DNA from: Spirochaetaceae bacterium
GTDB taxonomy: Bacteria > Spirochaetota > Spirochaetia > Treponematales > Breznakiellaceae
Reading direction: 5' to 3'
Length of the DNA: 12,433 nt
NCBI GenBank assembly: GCA_031267955.1
Contig: JAIRYB010000240.1
Span: forward strand, 1-12,433
This document shows, piece by piece, positions 1 through 7,438 of this stretch (position 1 is its first letter; the number at the start of each line of letters is the position of its first letter). A model generated the notes under the pieces. That model worked only from the letters and a program-made list of their open reading frames with translations. It had not been told where the DNA came from and did no database searches. The position numbers and the translations under genes are program-made.

Positions 1-1
1 G

Positions 2-280
2 GAAAAAATCACCCTGGATGATATTGCGGCTTCCGGTATGATGTGCCGCAGTAAATGCTGCCATCTCTTTAAACAGATCCTGCGCCGGACGATTTTTGAG
101 TATTTACTGCATTACCGCATACGGAAAAGCCTTAGCCTCCTTACCGATACCGGGATGAGTATTACCGAAATTGCGGGGCAATGCGGATTCAACAGCGCAA
201 GCTACTACACGGAAATATTTAATAAGATAACGGGAATGGCCCCCCGTGATTACCGCAAAACAAAAAGCGGTTCAAGATAG
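2..280 (+). CDS. AraC-family transcriptional regulator, C-terminal DNA-binding part (5' truncated by window edge)
   Basis: The frame is open from the first bases and ends in TAG at 278-280, so only about 92 C-terminal residues are present. They form the AraC/XylS double helix-turn-helix. The first helix-turn-helix starts at the ITLDDIAAS segment and runs to HLFKQ. A linker helix carries the typical EYLLHYRI stretch. The second helix-turn-helix is SITEIAGQCGFNSASYYTEIF, followed by the family signature ending PRDYRK. Proteins of this family bind DNA as activators or repressors; the N-terminal ligand or dimerisation domain lies off the window, so the signal is unknown. The first reading helix is rich in cysteine (CRSKCC), a variant I recall in some Firmicute-type AraC proteins. 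The gene lies 179 bases upstream of hisF on the same strand; whether it controls the his genes cannot be told. An internal ATG at 38 is not the true start, because family sequence continues upstream of it. Confidence 0.9.
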   Translation, partial: EKITLDDIAASGMMCRSKCCHLFKQILRRTIFEYLLHYRIRKSLSLLTDTGMSITEIAGQCGFNSASYYTEIFNKITGMAPRDYRKTKSGSR

Positions 281-361
281 ATCCGGCCCTCTCTGTGTAA
301 CGGCGGGGATACGCTCAATCCGGAGGGCATCCTGTATGTTTATCCCGGCGGGTTTACCCAA

Positions 362-424
362 GGCCGCTTTTTATAGTATGTTTAAGGACATCGGCGCGGG
401 GACGGGGTATTGCGGAAAGCGGCC
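362..424 (+). repeat. 9-bp perfect inverted repeat in the gap before hisF
   Basis: GGCCGCTTT at 362-370 is the exact reverse complement of AAAGCGGCC at 416-424. In RNA two further G-U pairs could extend it, leaving a loop of about 41 bases. It lies between the AraC gene and the hisF ribosome site. It could be a leader hairpin of the his transcript, but no run of T follows, so it is not an obvious terminator, and no his-codon leader peptide is visible. Confidence 0.45.
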
Positions 425-459
425 GGACTTCCTACCTGCGCGTTCAATGAGGAGAGGCT

Positions 460-1242
460 ATGCAGGCAAAACGGATAATCCCCTGTCTGGATGTTGACGA
501 CGGCCGGGTTGTAAAAGGCGTAAAGTTTAAGGGCATCAAGGACGCCGGGGATCCGGCGGAACTGGCCCGCCGTTACAACGAGGAGGGCGCCGACGAGCTT
601 ACCTTTCTTGACATCGGGGCTTCTTACAAAAGCCGGGCGACTCTGCTTGATGTAGTGCGCCGGGTAGCGAAAGAAGTTTTTATACCGCTCTGCGTAGGCG
701 GCGGAATCCGCAGCGTAGAAGACATGCGGGACGCCATGAACGCCGGGGCCGACAAGGTTTCTGTCTGCACATCGGCCCTGAAAAACCCGCAGCTGCTTGC
801 CGGCATGGCAAAAGCCTACGGCAGGCAATGCGTGGTGCTTTCCATAGACGCGAAGCGTGTACCCGGCGGGGACGGAACGCGGGCCGGGGAGGCGCGGTGG
901 AACGCCTATTCGCACGGCGGCCGCGAAGATACGGGGCTTGACGCGGTTGAATGGGCGGTACAGGCTGTGGAACTTGGCGCGGGGGAAATACTGCTCAATT
1001 CGATTGACGCCGACGGAACCGGGGCAGGTTACGATCTGGAACTTACGCGGCGTATCCTGGAAGCTGTACCGGTACCGGTAATTGCTTCCGGCGGGGCGGG
1101 AAACCCGGAACAGATAGCGGGAGTGCTGCTGGATCCCGGGGCGGACGCGGCGCTGGTGGCGTCCATGCTTCACTTCGGCGCGGCAACGATTCCGGAAATC
1201 AAGAAGTTTATCGAATCGAGGGGGGTGTGCGTCAGATGGTAA
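460..1242 (+). CDS. hisF: Imidazole glycerol phosphate synthase, cyclase subunit HisF
   Basis: HisF is the cyclase half of imidazole glycerol phosphate synthase. It uses ammonia from the HisH glutaminase to turn PRFAR into imidazole glycerol phosphate and AICAR (step 5 of histidine synthesis, cytosol). The 260-residue product has the usual length and a complete TIM barrel. The opening RIIPCLDVDDGRVVKG carries catalytic Asp11, and the second catalytic Asp falls at residue 130 in VLSIDAKRV, the same numbers as in Thermotoga HisF. Phosphate-binding loops LCVGGGIRS (about 78-85) and VIASGGAG are present. The ATG at 460 follows GAGGAG (449-454) at 5-base spacing. The stop TAA (1240-1242) lies inside the start of the next gene, so translation is probably coupled. 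hisH is not adjacent, although HisF normally works as a complex with it. Confidence 0.97.
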   Translation: MQAKRIIPCLDVDDGRVVKGVKFKGIKDAGDPAELARRYNEEGADELTFLDIGASYKSRATLLDVVRRVAKEVFIPLCVGGGIRSVEDMRDAMNAGADKVSVCTSALKNPQLLAGMAKAYGRQCVVLSIDAKRVPGGDGTRAGEARWNAYSHGGREDTGLDAVEWAVQAVELGAGEILLNSIDADGTGAGYDLELTRRILEAVPVPVIASGGAGNPEQIAGVLLDPGADAALVASMLHFGAATIPEIKKFIESRGVCVRW

Positions 1243-2576
1243 TAGCGTCGATTGATGTACAGAACAGCAAAGTTGTCCAGCTTAAACAGGGCGCGGAACT
1301 GGTACTTGAGCGTGATAACCCGCGGGAACTGGCCGGGGAATTCGACAGATACGGGGAAGTCGCGCTTATCGATCTGGACGCGGCTATGGGAAAGGGCAAT
1401 AACCTTGAAATGATAAAACCGCTCCTGCGCGCGGCCGAATGCAGGGTAGGCGGGGGAATAAGAACGCCCGGGCAGGCGCGCGAACTGGTAAGCCTGGGGG
1501 CGGCGAAGATCATCGTTGGGTCGGGCGCGTTCCGCGATCCGGCAAAAAAAGGCTTAGGGCTTGGCGGGGGGGAATTCGCCGTAAACGCGGCGTTTCTCGG
1601 CGCAATGGCAAAGGAGATTGGCCGGGACCGGCTGATTGCCGCCGTTGACGCGCGGCGCGACGCGGGCGGCGCTTATGAAATCGTCGTGGACGGATGGAAG
1701 ACAGCCACCGGCCTTGAGCTGATTGAGACGGCAAAGGCTGTTGAGCCTTACGCGGGGGAACTGCTCTTTACCTGCGTTGACCGGGAAGGGACCATGTCCG
1801 GAATAGACCTTGAAATTGTAAAAAAATTAAGGGGAAGCGTTTCCTGCGCGATAACCGTGGCGGGCGGCGTTTCTACTCTGGAAGAGATTGAAGCCATTGC
1901 CGGCCTGGGCTGCGATGTACAACTGGGCATGGCCCTCTACACCGGAAAGATCGCCCTGGCCGACGCCTTTATCCGCTCCCTTAACTGGAAAAAAATTACC
2001 GGCCCTGCCGGGACCCCTGCGGGAGTCCGGGGCGCCGCGCTTATCCCGCTTATCGCGCAAAGCGCTGACGGCCAGGTGCTGATGACAGGATACGCCAGCA
2101 GGGAATCTCTTGATGAAACTTTCAGGCGGCAGAATCTCTGTTTTCACAGCCGCAGCCGGGACAGGCTCTGGATGAAGGGCGAAACTTCCGGCAACACATT
2201 GAAGCTGAAACGGCTCCGGGCCGACTGCGACCGGGACGCGATTCTCGCGGTGGTGGAACCTGCCGGCCCGGCGTGCCACACCGGGGCGTGGTCCTGTTTT
2301 GGGCAGAACCGGCGCTACACCTGGGAATTCCTCCAGTCCGTCATTGACGAGCGGTTCAGGAACCCCAGGCCCGGGTCCTACACAGCGACGCTGGACGACG
2401 AACTGGCGCGGGAAAAGATTTTGGAAGAGGCGGAAGAACTCTGCACAGCCAAGGGCCGCGGGGAAATTATCTGGGAAGCCGCGGACCTGCTCTACTTTAC
2501 TACCGCCCTGCTCACCCGCGCCGGCGTGGCGGTACAGGAAGTGCTGGACGAGCTTGACAGAAGGCACAAGAAATGA
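1236..2576 (+). CDS. Trifunctional HisA-HisI-HisE fusion protein
   Basis: One uninterrupted frame joins three histidine enzymes. Numbering is from ATG 1236 (446 residues). Residues 1-250 are HisA (ProFAR isomerase, step 4): Asp7 in IASIDVQ, Asp138 in AAVDARR and Thr179 in FTCVDREGTMSG match the catalytic residues of the family, with phosphate loops VGGGIRT and VAGGVST. Residues 267-358 are HisI (phosphoribosyl-AMP cyclohydrolase, step 3): SRSRDRLWMKGETSGN, the DCDRD metal motif, and Cys331, Cys347 and Cys354 with the 16- and 7-residue spacing of the zinc ligands. Residues 363-446 are HisE (phosphoribosyl-ATP pyrophosphatase, step 2): EEAEEL and EAADLLY metal-binding motifs. All key residues seem intact. 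The start could be GTG 1227, but only the ATG at 1236 is properly spaced from the G-rich site at 1218-1225. It overlaps hisF by 7 bases. HisA carries a glycine-rich insert at about 106-118. Confidence 0.93.
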   Translation: MVIASIDVQNSKVVQLKQGAELVLERDNPRELAGEFDRYGEVALIDLDAAMGKGNNLEMIKPLLRAAECRVGGGIRTPGQARELVSLGAAKIIVGSGAFRDPAKKGLGLGGGEFAVNAAFLGAMAKEIGRDRLIAAVDARRDAGGAYEIVVDGWKTATGLELIETAKAVEPYAGELLFTCVDREGTMSGIDLEIVKKLRGSVSCAITVAGGVSTLEEIEAIAGLGCDVQLGMALYTGKIALADAFIRSLNWKKITGPAGTPAGVRGAALIPLIAQSADGQVLMTGYASRESLDETFRRQNLCFHSRSRDRLWMKGETSGNTLKLKRLRADCDRDAILAVVEPAGPACHTGAWSCFGQNRRYTWEFLQSVIDERFRNPRPGSYTATLDDELAREKILEEAEELCTAKGRGEIIWEAADLLYFTTALLTRAGVAVQEVLDELDRRHKK

Positions 2577-3706
2577 GCTCTTACTGGAACAGCAGGGTAC
2601 GGAAACTCGATCCCTATACGCCGGGCGAACAGCCGCGCGACAGGAAATTCATCAAACTCAACACGAACGAGAATCCCTACCCGCCGCCGCCGGGAGTTAT
2701 CGAGGCAATACGGGAGGCGGCGGGAGAGGGACTCCGCCTCTACCCTGACCCCTCCTGCCTGCTGCCCAGGCTGGCGATCGCCGAACAGTACGGGGTCCGG
2801 CCCGGGCAGGTCTTTGTGGGGAACGGGTCAGACGAGGTGCTGGCCTTTGCGTTCGCCGCCTTTTTCGGGAAAGGCGCGGGAGGGGACGACAACGGCGTGC
2901 CTTTGCTTCTGTTTCCGGACATCAGTTACAGTTTTTACCCCGTATACGCGGGGCTCTGGGATATTCCCTTTAAAACAATTCCGCTTACGGAAAATTTTAC
3001 AATCGACCTTAGCAGCTATCATGTTAATTCAGGGGGGGTGATCTTCCCCAACCCCAACGCGCCCACGGGTATAGCTCTAAAGGCGGAAGAAATACTGCCC
3101 GTTGCCGAATACCAGGCCCGGGACAACCGGGTAATAATTGTAGACGAGGCTTACGGCGCGTTTGCCGGATCCGGCCCCCTTCCGGGCAAGGGGCTATTGG
3201 GCGCGGAATCGCTTGTACCGTATACTGACCGGCACCCGAATATGCTCACCGTGCATACCCTTTCCAAAACAGCGTCCCTTGCGGGGCTCCGGGCGGGATT
3301 CGCCATTGGAAACAAGACGCTTATCGAGGGGCTTTGCCGGGTACGGGATTCGTTTAACTCCTACCCGGTTGACCGGCTTGCCCAGGCTGGGATCGCTGCG
3401 GCAATGGCGGACGCCGCCCATTACGCCGAAACCGCGCGGAAGGTGATCGCTACCAGGGAGCGCGTTATCCCGCTGCTGCGGGAAGAGGGCTTCCGGACGC
3501 TGCCCTCGGCGGCCAATTTTATCTTTATCCGCCATCCTGAAAAAACCGGGGCGGCGCTTTTCGCCGCGCTCAGGGAACGGGGCATACTGGTACGGCACTG
3601 GGACCGGGGCCGTATCGCGGACTTCCTGCGGGTAAGCATAGGCACGGACGCGGAGATGGATGAATTTTTAAGCGCCGCCCGGCAGATTACAGGAAGGGGA
3701 AAATGA
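2573..3706 (+). CDS. hisC: Histidinol-phosphate aminotransferase HisC
   Basis: HisC is a cytosolic PLP enzyme that moves an amino group from glutamate to imidazole acetol phosphate, giving histidinol phosphate (step 7). The 377-residue length is normal for this fold type I aminotransferase. The KLNTNENPYPPPP segment (28-40) is the classic HisC N-terminal substrate loop. PLP contacts are visible: Asn160 in FPNPNAPTG, Asp191 and Tyr194 in VDEAYGAF, and the Schiff-base Lys232 in HTLSKTASLAGLRAGF with Arg240. Arg353 in FLRVSIG is the expected carboxylate-binding arginine. The ATG overlaps the stop of the fusion gene as ATGA (2573-2576), and AAGG at 2561-2564 serves as ribosome site. The downstream end makes the same ATGA overlap with the next gene, so this is an inner operon gene. 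Confidence 0.97.
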   Translation: MSSYWNSRVRKLDPYTPGEQPRDRKFIKLNTNENPYPPPPGVIEAIREAAGEGLRLYPDPSCLLPRLAIAEQYGVRPGQVFVGNGSDEVLAFAFAAFFGKGAGGDDNGVPLLLFPDISYSFYPVYAGLWDIPFKTIPLTENFTIDLSSYHVNSGGVIFPNPNAPTGIALKAEEILPVAEYQARDNRVIIVDEAYGAFAGSGPLPGKGLLGAESLVPYTDRHPNMLTVHTLSKTASLAGLRAGFAIGNKTLIEGLCRVRDSFNSYPVDRLAQAGIAAAMADAAHYAETARKVIATRERVIPLLREEGFRTLPSAANFIFIRHPEKTGAALFAALRERGILVRHWDRGRIADFLRVSIGTDAEMDEFLSAARQITGRGK

Positions 3707-4554
3707 ACGGAAAAGCGGAAGGCTTCCGGGCAGGCCCGGTGGAAAACCACCGCGAACGGGAAAAAGGCGCGCTGGTCTATCCGGTTTATTCACGCAGGTC
3801 CGGGGGGCTCTCCATAGGGATAAACCTTTTCCCGGACAGGAAATCCTGTTCTTTCGACTGCCCTTACTGCGAAGTATTCCCCTTTTCCCGGGATATTACT
3901 TTTTCCACTACTTTGATGGAGGAGGCGCTGGAAGACGCCCTTGCCGGCGCGCGCGCGGAAAAAATCCCGGTCCGGGATATCTCGTTTTCCGGCAACGGCG
4001 AGCCTTCCCTGTCGCCGCACTTTGCCGGCGCGCTGGAAACAGCCGCCCGCGTACGCGGCAGGCGCGCCCCGGAAGCGGCCCTGGTACTCATCACCAACGG
4101 CACCGGGCTTCTTGATAAAAAGCTTTACGATCTTCTCCGGGACCGCGCCTCGGGCGCTGCGGCGCTCAGGATATGGCTCAAACTTGACGCCGGCACCCCG
4201 GACTGGTACGCGCGGATAAACAGATCCGCCGTTGATTACGACAGGCTCACCGGCCGCATACGGCTTTTTGTGACCGAAGCGCCGGCGGACATCCAGACCA
4301 TGATCTGCGCGGTGGACGGCCGGCCCCCTCCCCCGGAAGAAGCGGCGGCCTGGGAAAAGCTTGCCGTCGAACTCGCCGTATCATCGCGGGGCCGCATCCG
4401 ATCCTTCCAGCTTTACGGGAAGGCGCGGCCCGCGCCGGAAGACCCGCTGGCCGAAGCGCTGCCCGCCGCGTACCCGGAGACGCGCGCGGAATCGCTGCGC
4501 AGGGCGCTTAAGGCGGCGGGGGCAAATGCCATTCCGGTAGAGGTTTTTCCCTAA
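3703..4554 (+). CDS. Radical SAM protein, COG0731 (wyosine-synthetase-like) type
   Basis: The 283-residue product has a radical SAM 4Fe-4S motif of spacing CxxxCxxC: Cys49, Cys53 and Cys56 in SCSFDCPYC. Before it, the YSRRSGGLSIGINLFP segment is the lead-in seen in COG0731 Fe-S oxidoreductases, and FSGNGEPSLSP (95-105) is the SAM-binding GEP-like motif. A KLDAGT segment at 160-165 fits the rest of the barrel. COG0731 is named after the archaeal wyosine enzyme, but most bacterial members have no proven reaction, so the substrate here is unknown. The start ATG overlaps the hisC stop (ATGA, 3703-3706) and has a good AGGAAGG site at 3691-3697, so it is translated with the his genes. The C-terminal third is rich in Ala, Pro and Arg and less conserved-looking. 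A role in histidine synthesis is not implied by the family. Confidence 0.88.
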   Translation: MNGKAEGFRAGPVENHREREKGALVYPVYSRRSGGLSIGINLFPDRKSCSFDCPYCEVFPFSRDITFSTTLMEEALEDALAGARAEKIPVRDISFSGNGEPSLSPHFAGALETAARVRGRRAPEAALVLITNGTGLLDKKLYDLLRDRASGAAALRIWLKLDAGTPDWYARINRSAVDYDRLTGRIRLFVTEAPADIQTMICAVDGRPPPPEEAAAWEKLAVELAVSSRGRIRSFQLYGKARPAPEDPLAEALPAAYPETRAESLRRALKAAGANAIPVEVFP

Positions 4555-4571
4555 AGCCTTATCTCTTTTTT
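4540..4571 (+). terminator. Weak possible terminator over the convergent stop codons
   Basis: AGGTTTT (4541-4547) can pair with AAAGCCT (4553-4559) with one G-U pair and a 5-base loop. A run of six T follows at 4566-4571 after a 6-base gap. The hairpin spans both stop codons, TAA of the radical SAM gene and TAG of the opposing gene. The stem is A-T rich and the T run is set back, so termination would be weak at best. Confidence 0.3.
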
Positions 4572-4949
4572 ATTGCCGTCAAAACCGGATATTGTCGCGA
4601 CCGCGCCCGGCTCAAAATAGAAAAGGGTGAACTTCCCGTCACCGACAGAGTACATGCTTTTAAGCTGGGGGGCCGCTTCCAGGGCTTTTGCCTGGGTTTC
4701 GGCCGAGTCGTCAAAAGATACTTTGCCGCAGGCCCTGATCCATCTGCCGTCCGGGCCAAAGGCGCAGATTTCAATCCTGGGATTGCCCTGCATCTGCCGG
4801 TACATATCCTTGGTATTATTGGTACCCATGTAGAGCCTGCCCTTGTAACTCATCACAAAACCCATGGGGCGGACCCGGGGCTGATCGCCGTCGGCTGTAG
4901 CAAGGTAAAAAGTTTTCGCGTCAGTTAAAAATTTAACGACAGTTTCCAT
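4551..4949 (-). CDS. Pyridoxamine 5'-phosphate oxidase-family (split-barrel flavin-binding) protein
   Basis: This 132-residue cytosolic protein looks like a small FMN-binding split barrel. Signs are FYLATADGDQPRVRPMGFV (14-32), the YMGTNNTKDMYRQMQGNPRIEI stretch (40-61) that in this family holds FMN-phosphate contacts and the NP turn, and the RWIRACGKVSF strand (69-79). It is shorter than true PdxH and lacks its C-terminal substrate region, so it is not pyridoxine-phosphate oxidase itself; relatives include flavin reductases and NimA-like proteins, and the substrate is unknown. GGAGG (complement of 4956-4960) sits 6 bases before the ATG. It lies 81 bases downstream of the hybrid kinase on the same strand, with no clear terminator between, so the two may share a transcript. 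It meets the radical SAM gene tail to tail with stop codons overlapping (4551-4554). Confidence 0.85.
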   Translation of the reverse strand: METVVKFLTDAKTFYLATADGDQPRVRPMGFVMSYKGRLYMGTNNTKDMYRQMQGNPRIEICAFGPDGRWIRACGKVSFDDSAETQAKALEAAPQLKSMYSVGDGKFTLFYFEPGAVATISGFDGNKKEIRL

Positions 4950-5030
4950 AAGTATCCTCCGGTAAAATAAATTGTTTTAATGGCAGCAGTTTAACCCGCC
5001 GCGGTTTTTCTGTAAAGGCCCGCCACAGGC

Positions 5031-7295
5031 TTATCCCAGAAACCGTCTGAGTATCCTCATCACCCCTACAAAATCGAGGGGTTTGCCTATATGGTCATCC
5101 ATCCCCACGGCAAGGCATTTTTCGATATCTTCCTTAAACACATTGGCGGTCATCGCGATTATGGGAACGGTTTTTGCGGCGGCGGCTTCCAGGGCGCGGA
5201 TTCTGCGGGTGGCTTCGTAGCCGTCCATTTCGGGCATATGGATATCCATGAAAATTATGTCAAAACCGGCGGGATCGGCGCTGTACTTTTCAAGGGCGAT
5301 CCTGCCGTTTTCCGCGCAGACAATCTCCAGACCCGACGGCTCCAGCACGGTTAGTACAATTTCCCTGTTTATCTCGATATCTTCGGCCAGGAGTATTCTG
5401 CGGCCCGTATAGTCCGCGTGATCTTCTGTTTTGGCATCCACCACCGGAAGGGATTCTTCAACCCCCAGGCATTCGTTAATAGTATCGGCAATAACGGAAG
5501 CAAAGAGCGGCTTCTGGATAAATTTCTTGATACCCGCTTCCCGCGCCTCGCTTTCAACAGTATTCCAGTCCTGGGCGCTGATCAGGATAATTGTCGCGCT
5601 TTTATCCAGAGCGCTCGCGCCCGCGCTTTTTATCTTCCCTATTTCACGCGCCAGCTCGATGCCGTCCATGCCGGGCATTTTCCAGTCCACAAAATAAATG
5701 TCGTAGCCGCCCTTTTCAGTTACCAGTTTTAACGCTTCGTAAGCGCTGGAAGCAATATCGCAATAGACCCCGAACTGATCGGACAATTCGTTAAAGTACT
5801 CCAGTATTTCGGGCATATCGTCAACCGCGAGAATGCGCAGATTGTCCCAGCTGATCCCGGCCTGGAGCAGGCTCCGTTTGGAAGCTTTCTCGCCCTGTTT
5901 AACCCGGATGATAAAGGCGAAGGTCGATCCTTTGCCGAATTCCGAATCAACCCAGATAGTACCGCCCATCATTTCCACAATACGCTTGGAAATGGCAAGC
6001 CCCAGGCCCGTGCCTCCGAATTTGCGGGAAATGCCGGAATCCGCCTGCTGGAAAGAGTGGAACAGCAGGGCCGTTTGCTCCGGCTTAAGGCCTATCCCGG
6101 TATCGCTTACCTCGATCTGGATTACACATTCATTCGGCTCCAGTTCCGGAAGACCGTCGTCCCGGATCCTTTGCTTCAGGTCTTCCAGGGATTTTAGCTG
6201 GGCCTGGAGGATAACGGTCCCCCCCTCCGGGGTAAATTTTACCGCGTTGGAAAGCAGGTTGGCGATTACCTGACTCAGGCGCTGCTCGTCGCAGATAATC
6301 GCGGCGGGTATATCCTTGTCTACCCGGGCATTGAAGATCTGGCGCTTCTCCTCTATCCTGAAGTTGATCACGTTCGCCATCTTGATAAGCATCTTGTCAA
6401 AACTGAATTCCGAATACGAAAGCTCAAGTTTGTTTGCCTCGATTTTGGACATATCAAGGATATCGTTGATGACTCCCAAAAGATGTTCCGAAGCGTCGCT
6501 GATCTTGCCGACGCAGTACTGTATCTTGTCGATATTGTTCGAGGCCCTCGCGATATTGGTCATGCCGATAATGGCGTTCATCGGGGTGCGAATCTCATGG
6601 CTCATGTTCGCCAGAAATTCGCTCTTTACAAGGCTTGCCCGTTCCGCCGCCTCGCGGGCTTTTTCCGCCTCGTTTTTCGCGTTTTCGATATCCGTTACGT
6701 CGTGGAATATCATTACCGCGCCTTCAACAGCGCCGCTGTCGCCCCGCATCGGGGTAAAATGAATCTGGTATTTCCGGGGATTGCCCCCGGATATGTCAAG
6801 AACCTCTTCCAGGGAATTGGCGCCTATCCCGGCTTCCGCATAGTTCATATTGGCAAAAAGCCAGTCTATATGGTCCAGCCAGTTCGGTATTCCGGCGGCG
6901 CCCGCGTTCATCCACGCCGCGGCTTCGCTGCCGGCGGTCTGCGCCGAAACGTCGTTTTTCGCGAAAGGCTCGAAAACTTCGCGGAAACGCTTGCCGTTTA
7001 TCAGATCGAAATTCCCGATGCCCGCGGCTTTCAGGAATACATCGGTACAGTAGGCAAAACACCCCGCGCCGTCAAACAGGATTATAATATCAGGGCTGCT
7101 CCCGAGGAGCATGCTCATGTAGTTTTCCTGCCTCTGCTGCACCGCGATACGGGCGGAAAAGAGGCTTGTCTGGGCGGCGGTCATGGCTTTGGCTTTATTC
7201 AGTTCTTCCCTGGCCTGGTCAAGCTGTCCGGCAAGTTTTGTGTTCTCTTTTTTCAGTACATCTATCTGCCGGAGCGGATCCTCGTTTTTTGCCAT
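5031..7295 (-). CDS. Cytosolic hybrid sensor histidine kinase with two receiver domains
   Basis: Numbering is from the ATG at 7295 (754 residues). A coiled coil (about 8-60) leads into a PAS-like sensor region (about 60-203, opening MLLGSSPDIIILFDG). A short linking helix precedes HisKA with phospho-acceptor His233 in MSHEIRTPMNA. The HATPase domain has the N box with Asn350 in NLLSNAVKFT, Asp398 in SDTGIG and the GGTGLGL loop (427-433); about 25 extra residues lie between N box and DTGIG. Receiver 1 has acidic Asp492/Asp493, phospho-acceptor Asp537 in VDWKMPGMDG and Lys595. Receiver 2 has Asp684 in MDIHMPEMDG and Lys738. No signal peptide, membrane segment or Hpt domain is visible, so it probably senses a cytosolic cue and passes phosphate to a separate Hpt protein. 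An ATG at 7322 adds 9 residues but lacks a ribosome site; the one chosen follows GAAAGG (complement of 7300-7305). It diverges from fliS. Confidence 0.95.
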   Translation of the reverse strand: MAKNEDPLRQIDVLKKENTKLAGQLDQAREELNKAKAMTAAQTSLFSARIAVQQRQENYMSMLLGSSPDIIILFDGAGCFAYCTDVFLKAAGIGNFDLINGKRFREVFEPFAKNDVSAQTAGSEAAAWMNAGAAGIPNWLDHIDWLFANMNYAEAGIGANSLEEVLDISGGNPRKYQIHFTPMRGDSGAVEGAVMIFHDVTDIENAKNEAEKAREAAERASLVKSEFLANMSHEIRTPMNAIIGMTNIARASNNIDKIQYCVGKISDASEHLLGVINDILDMSKIEANKLELSYSEFSFDKMLIKMANVINFRIEEKRQIFNARVDKDIPAAIICDEQRLSQVIANLLSNAVKFTPEGGTVILQAQLKSLEDLKQRIRDDGLPELEPNECVIQIEVSDTGIGLKPEQTALLFHSFQQADSGISRKFGGTGLGLAISKRIVEMMGGTIWVDSEFGKGSTFAFIIRVKQGEKASKRSLLQAGISWDNLRILAVDDMPEILEYFNELSDQFGVYCDIASSAYEALKLVTEKGGYDIYFVDWKMPGMDGIELAREIGKIKSAGASALDKSATIILISAQDWNTVESEAREAGIKKFIQKPLFASVIADTINECLGVEESLPVVDAKTEDHADYTGRRILLAEDIEINREIVLTVLEPSGLEIVCAENGRIALEKYSADPAGFDIIFMDIHMPEMDGYEATRRIRALEAAAAKTVPIIAMTANVFKEDIEKCLAVGMDDHIGKPLDFVGVMRILRRFLG

Positions 7296-7372
7296 AGAAC
7301 CTTTCAGATACCTCGCTTCCATTTTATCTGAAAACAGCCGAATTTGCCTGTAAAACTACCAACAAACAAGGT

Positions 7373-7401
7373 ATCATACTCTATTTAGAAAAGATGTTCA
7401 A
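7373..7401 (-). promoter_or_regulatory. Sigma-70-type promoter for the hybrid kinase
   Basis: Read on the - strand, TTGAAC (complement of 7396-7401) and TATGAT (complement of 7373-7378) are separated by exactly 17 bases. They match the TTGACA/TATAAT consensus at 4 and 5 of 6 positions. Transcription would start near 7366, leaving a leader of about 70 bases before the ATG at 7295. It is the best promoter-like pair in the gap on this strand. Confidence 0.6.
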
Positions 7402-7438
7402 TTGCGCGCGGGCCCTTACAATTTTGGGAAAAAAATCT

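Noticed and set aside
372..377. TATAGT as a -10 box for the his operon
   Set aside because: No acceptable -35 hexamer lies 16-18 bases upstream, so the true promoter is uncertain.
1066..1080. TACCGGTACCGGTA repeat in hisF resembling the tmRNA dyad
   Set aside because: It encodes the ordinary VPVPV strand of the HisF barrel and is explained by codon repetition.
382..1173. Long open frame on the - strand across hisF
   Set aside because: It lies opposite hisF, whose protein is clearly homologous and complete; the frame shows no recognisable motif and is explained by G+C-rich codon use.
1227..1235. GTG at 1227 as start of the HisA-HisI-HisE gene
   Set aside because: The G-rich ribosome-like site would lie almost touching it, while ATG 1236 is about 10 bases away and gives a normal HisA N-terminus. 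GTG 1227 cannot be fully excluded.
4966..4994. Promoter for the flavoprotein gene (TTAAAC, 17 bases, TTTATT on the - strand)
   Set aside because: Both boxes are poor and transcription would start within the ribosome site; cotranscription with the kinase gene is at least as likely.
4990..5003. Hairpin AACC/GGTT between the kinase and flavoprotein genes as terminator
   Set aside because: Only four pairs on the - strand and no T run after it in that direction.
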